Source: Lewinella sp050633125
GTDB lineage: Bacteria; Bacteroidota; Bacteroidia; Chitinophagales; Saprospiraceae
NCBI RefSeq assembly: GCF_050633125.1
Contig: NZ_JBOEFX010000084.1
Span: 14,635 to 78,634 of the forward strand
Direction of reading: 5' to 3'
Length of the DNA: 64,000 bases
In this document: positions 61,651-64,000 of the stretch, one piece after another
How positions within the stretch are numbered: the first letter of the stretch is position 1
Layout of the letters: each line of letters opens with the position of its first letter
Notes under the pieces: generated by a model
The model's input: only the letters and a program-made list of their open reading frames with translations
Databases searched by the model: none
Told to the model about the DNA's origin: nothing
Made by a program: the position numbers and the translations under genes

Positions 61651-61973
61651 AGGCTCTACTCCCTATTAATAACGTGAGATTTGAGTACAAAGGGCTTATT
61701 ACCAGTAAACTAAATCCCCCAAACCTCACTGTACTAGGTAAAAAGTAGATGGTACTTGGTATAGCATCCATTTTAGGGATTCAAAAATCCTTGTACCCTA
61801 TACTAAGTACCTGGTACTGTGAGATTTGCCTAGTCACTTCTTGCCTTCTAGGAATACAAAAAGGCACCACGAAGTAGCAGCGCTAGCTAAACCTCACGTT
61901 ATTAATAGCAATAATCACAAAATTTCAACACTAATAGTTAATACAATCTCTAGATTCTGCTACTTTTACTCTC
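61651..61973. other. Intergenic region occupied by an inverted-repeat element
   Basis: 323 bases, mostly the MITE-like element at 61663-61908. No gene. A weak TACTTTTA near 61961 could be the -7 box of the next gene. Confidence 0.5.
61663..61908. mobile_element. MITE-like element with perfect 16-bp terminal inverted repeats and internal hairpins
   Basis: CTATTAATAACGTGAG (61663-61678) and CTCACGTTATTAATAG (61893-61908). Inside, near-perfect inverted pairs nest: CACTGTACTAGGTA with TACCTGGTACTGTGAG, and GGTACTTGGTATAG with CTATACTAAGTACC, both between about 61725 and 61835. No coding sequence. Confidence 0.6.
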
Positions 61974-63428
61974 ATGGAGAAACCAAATCAATCTTTTAAC
62001 CCACAGGAAGAACGCCCCGGGATTGCGACTTCTTTTAGGCTATTAGTGCAAGATATCCGAGAATGGTTCATCGACTTCATTGACCTCAAGGAGGGAATGG
62101 ATCGTGAAGGAACCGTTATTGCTATCAAGTCGGGAAAACTCATGCGAGGAGCCAATGCATGGATGCTTATTTGCTCCATCATGATTGCTTCCCTTGGTCT
62201 TGACCTCAACTCTGAAGCCGTAATCATTGGCGCCATGTTGATTTCGCCCTTGATGTCTCCTATCTTGGGAGTAGGCTTGGGGGTTAGTATCAATGACCGG
62301 GAAATGCTGCTACTTGCTATTAAGCATTTTCTCATTTCCATTTTTATAGCGCTGCTTACAAGTACACTTTACTTCTGGCTCACGCCACTGGGTACTTTTA
62401 CGGACATGATCGAAGCAAGGACAGCCCCTACTTTTCTCGATGGACTTGTTGCTATTTTTGGAGGCTTGGCTGGTATTATCTCTATTACCCGTAAGGATAA
62501 ATCGAATGCTATTCCGGGCGTAGCCATCGCTACCGCCTTGATGCCTCCGCTCTGTGTAACGGGATACGGCATTGCCAATGGCAATATGGAAATTGCACTC
62601 AACTCCTTCTACCTTTTCTTTCTCAACTCCTTCTTTATTGCCTTAACGTCTTATCTGATTATCCGTTTCTTACAATTCCCCTATAAGGAACACCCCAATC
62701 AAAAAGAGTCTTTAAGGGCGCGGATTGCGGTAGTTGTATTTAGTTTAGTAATCATCATTCCCGGTACATCTATCCTCCGCGACGTAATTCAGGATTTACA
62801 GTACAAGCAAAATGTCAAAGCTTTTGTTAAAGATCAATTTGACAATGATTGTATTGATTACAATGTTTTCAACATCACTCCTGACTCCAATATCCTGGTT
62901 GTACAACTCATCAACCGAGATGTTCCTGACAGTATGACCAACAGCTACAATACCATGTTGGCTGGTAAATACAAGTTACCCGATACCTATTTCCAAGTAA
63001 TTCCCGACTATCGGATTAAGCTGGGGGATATTGAAAAAAACGCCATCGGCTCAGGGCAGCTTACCCAAGTCAAAAGCCAGCTCGAAGAGCTGCGTAATTA
63101 CCAGCGAGAAGAAGCAGTAAGAGATAGTATTACCCGCTTACAGGAACAGTTGAAACCCAAGCTTGATTCTTTACAATTTGTTCGGCTTTCTTCCACGCTA
63201 CATCAGGCAGAACAGTTCAAATCTCTTGATACACTTGCCTACGGACAAACTCAGATTATTGATTTCTCACAACCTGCACAAACCATTCCTATGTTTATCG
63301 CGCACTGGTCTAACCGGCCAGGGCCACGAACTCGACAGCGACAGGAAGGTGCTTTAACTACATTTATCAGCAACTATATCAAGACTTACGACCTTCAAAT
63401 AGATACGTTCGTTGTACATTCTTACTAG
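61974..63428 (+). CDS. DUF389 membrane protein
   Basis: 484 residues. Cytoplasmic N-terminus (1-55), then about six membrane helices (about residues 65-275) with the DUF389 signatures NSEAVIIGAMLISPLMSPILGVGLG, FGGLAGIISITRKDKSNAIPGVAIATALMPPLCVTGYG and LFFLNSFFIALTSYL. The C-terminal ~190 residues are soluble, with helical segments (QLEELRNYQREEAVRDSITRLQEQL). Function of the family is unknown, with transport or channel activity often suggested. Downstream is the nicotinamidase gene. Confidence 0.9.
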   Translation: MEKPNQSFNPQEERPGIATSFRLLVQDIREWFIDFIDLKEGMDREGTVIAIKSGKLMRGANAWMLICSIMIASLGLDLNSEAVIIGAMLISPLMSPILGVGLGVSINDREMLLLAIKHFLISIFIALLTSTLYFWLTPLGTFTDMIEARTAPTFLDGLVAIFGGLAGIISITRKDKSNAIPGVAIATALMPPLCVTGYGIANGNMEIALNSFYLFFLNSFFIALTSYLIIRFLQFPYKEHPNQKESLRARIAVVVFSLVIIIPGTSILRDVIQDLQYKQNVKAFVKDQFDNDCIDYNVFNITPDSNILVVQLINRDVPDSMTNSYNTMLAGKYKLPDTYFQVIPDYRIKLGDIEKNAIGSGQLTQVKSQLEELRNYQREEAVRDSITRLQEQLKPKLDSLQFVRLSSTLHQAEQFKSLDTLAYGQTQIIDFSQPAQTIPMFIAHWSNRPGPRTRQRQEGALTTFISNYIKTYDLQIDTFVVHSY

Positions 63429-63488
63429 TATCTAGTGCGATGTCAAACAAGCTTTTAAGTATTGCGCAAAAAAACAAATTGAATCTAC

Positions 63489-64000
63489 ATGAATCTTACT
63501 CCCCATAGTGCGCTCCTTCTAATTGATTTACAAAATGACTTTTGCCCCTTAGGAGCACTACCTGTTGAAGAAGGCGATCTGGTTATTCCCATTGCGAATG
63601 CCCTTATTCCTCATTTTGATACAATAGTTGCTACCCAAGACTGGCACCCTGCTAATCATGGTAGTTTTGCGGCTAATCACCCCTGGCGCAAACCAGGACA
63701 AGTGATTGACCTACACGGGCTTCCTCAGGTCCTCTGGCCAATCCACTGCGTGCAGGAGAGCTTTGGGGCAGAATTTGTGCAAGAACTCCATCAAGAAAAA
63801 ATCACCAAAGTTTTCACCAAAGGCACCGATCCAACCATCGACAGTTACAGTGGTTTTTTTGACAACGACCACCGAAAAGCGACGGGCATGGGTGACTGGC
63901 TTAAAGAGCAAGGTATTGACACCGTTTACGTCATGGGCTTGGCTACCGATTATTGTGTTAAGTTTACAGCCCTTGATGCCCTTGAGCTAGGTTTTACAAC
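63489..64000 (+). CDS. pncA: Nicotinamidase, 3' end outside the window
   Basis: Starts MNLTPHSALLLIDLQNDFCP at 63489 and continues open to the window edge (170 codons visible of a normal ~200-210). Catalytic triad of the isochorismatase-like family: Asp 13 in LIDLQNDF, Lys in VFTKGTDP, and the nucleophile Cys in MGLATDYCVKFTALDA. Metal ligands DWHP and NHGSF are visible. Hydrolyses nicotinamide to nicotinate for NAD salvage. It lies 60 bases after the DUF389 gene, with no clear terminator between. Confidence 0.93.
   Translation, partial: MNLTPHSALLLIDLQNDFCPLGALPVEEGDLVIPIANALIPHFDTIVATQDWHPANHGSFAANHPWRKPGQVIDLHGLPQVLWPIHCVQESFGAEFVQELHQEKITKVFTKGTDPTIDSYSGFFDNDHRKATGMGDWLKEQGIDTVYVMGLATDYCVKFTALDALELGFT

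Noticed and set aside
1..64000. tRNA, rRNA, CRISPR or complete insertion sequences
   Set aside because: I read intergenic regions on both strands and recognised no tRNA cloverleaf, rRNA block, CRISPR array or transposase gene; small RNA genes without strong structure could still be missed by eye.

Overview
The window looks like a chromosomal segment of a Bacteroidota bacterium, most likely a Saprospiria/Lewinella-like marine or aquatic member. This rests on four secreted proteins with type IX secretion (T9SS) C-terminal sorting domains, a giant PKD-repeat surface protein, a TonB-dependent receptor with a carboxypeptidase-like N-terminal domain, many TAnnTTTG-type -7 promoter boxes, Bacteroidota-only families (DUF3098, DUF2911), and spermidine synthesis through the carboxy(nor)spermidine route. 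Placement is by family content, not by a search. Two 2-base N gaps (24023-24024, 44966-44967) and a 37-base N gap (50738-50774) show a draft assembly. Two of the gaps break genes artificially, and one is flanked by a 116-bp near-duplicate that looks like an unmerged contig overlap.

Layout. 0-2 kb: leuD-leuB (leucine synthesis). 2-14 kb: secreted and housekeeping genes (beta-barrel-like protein, serine hydrolase, ABC-F ATPase, MarR, proC, kdsB, LysM protein, T9SS beta-helix protein). 13.9-18.2 kb: cystathionine beta-synthase converging on leuS. 18.5-21.7 kb: an AT-rich accessory stretch with an amber-interrupted Cys-rich secreted protein, lipoproteins and a propeller apparently split into two lipoproteins. 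21.7-25.5 kb: glycosyltransferase, ftsX-like, DUF3098, uppP, truB. 25.5-28.2 kb: repeats plus two poorly characterised secreted proteins. 28.5-37.5 kb: prmC/nspC, the PKD giant, and carboxynorspermidine dehydrogenase. 38-41.8 kb: flippase, saccharopine reductase, cdd, NUDIX. 42-50.4 kb: DUF2911, cohesin-like lipoprotein, OmpA-like lipoprotein, a helical-repeat protein, an HMG-CoA-lyase-like enzyme, GNAT and a two-lobed aspartyl protease. 51-53 kb: glmM and PAP2. 53.3-59.5 kb: TonB receptor followed by a tandem pair of T9SS-exported alpha/beta-hydrolase-fold proteins that lack the nucleophile serine. 59.6-61.7 kb: an AT-rich two-gene membrane lipid-enzyme island. 62-64 kb: DUF389 protein and nicotinamidase (cut by the window edge).

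The intergenic DNA is unusually rich in structured repeats. There are six MITE-like or inverted-repeat elements (5424-5574, 25621-25855, 28204-28330, 36016-36227, 48785-48927, 61663-61908). There are also two dispersed GC-rich families (copies at 1888/37571/50675 and at 3490/25928), one with a hairpin that changes sequence but keeps pairing between copies. Several genes also carry very strong hairpins immediately before the start codon. I saw no CRISPR array, tRNA, rRNA or complete insertion sequence. The strongest candidates for new biology are the nucleophile-less hydrolase pair next to a TonB receptor, the CREST-like/AGMO-like lipid enzyme pair, and the covarying intergenic repeat.
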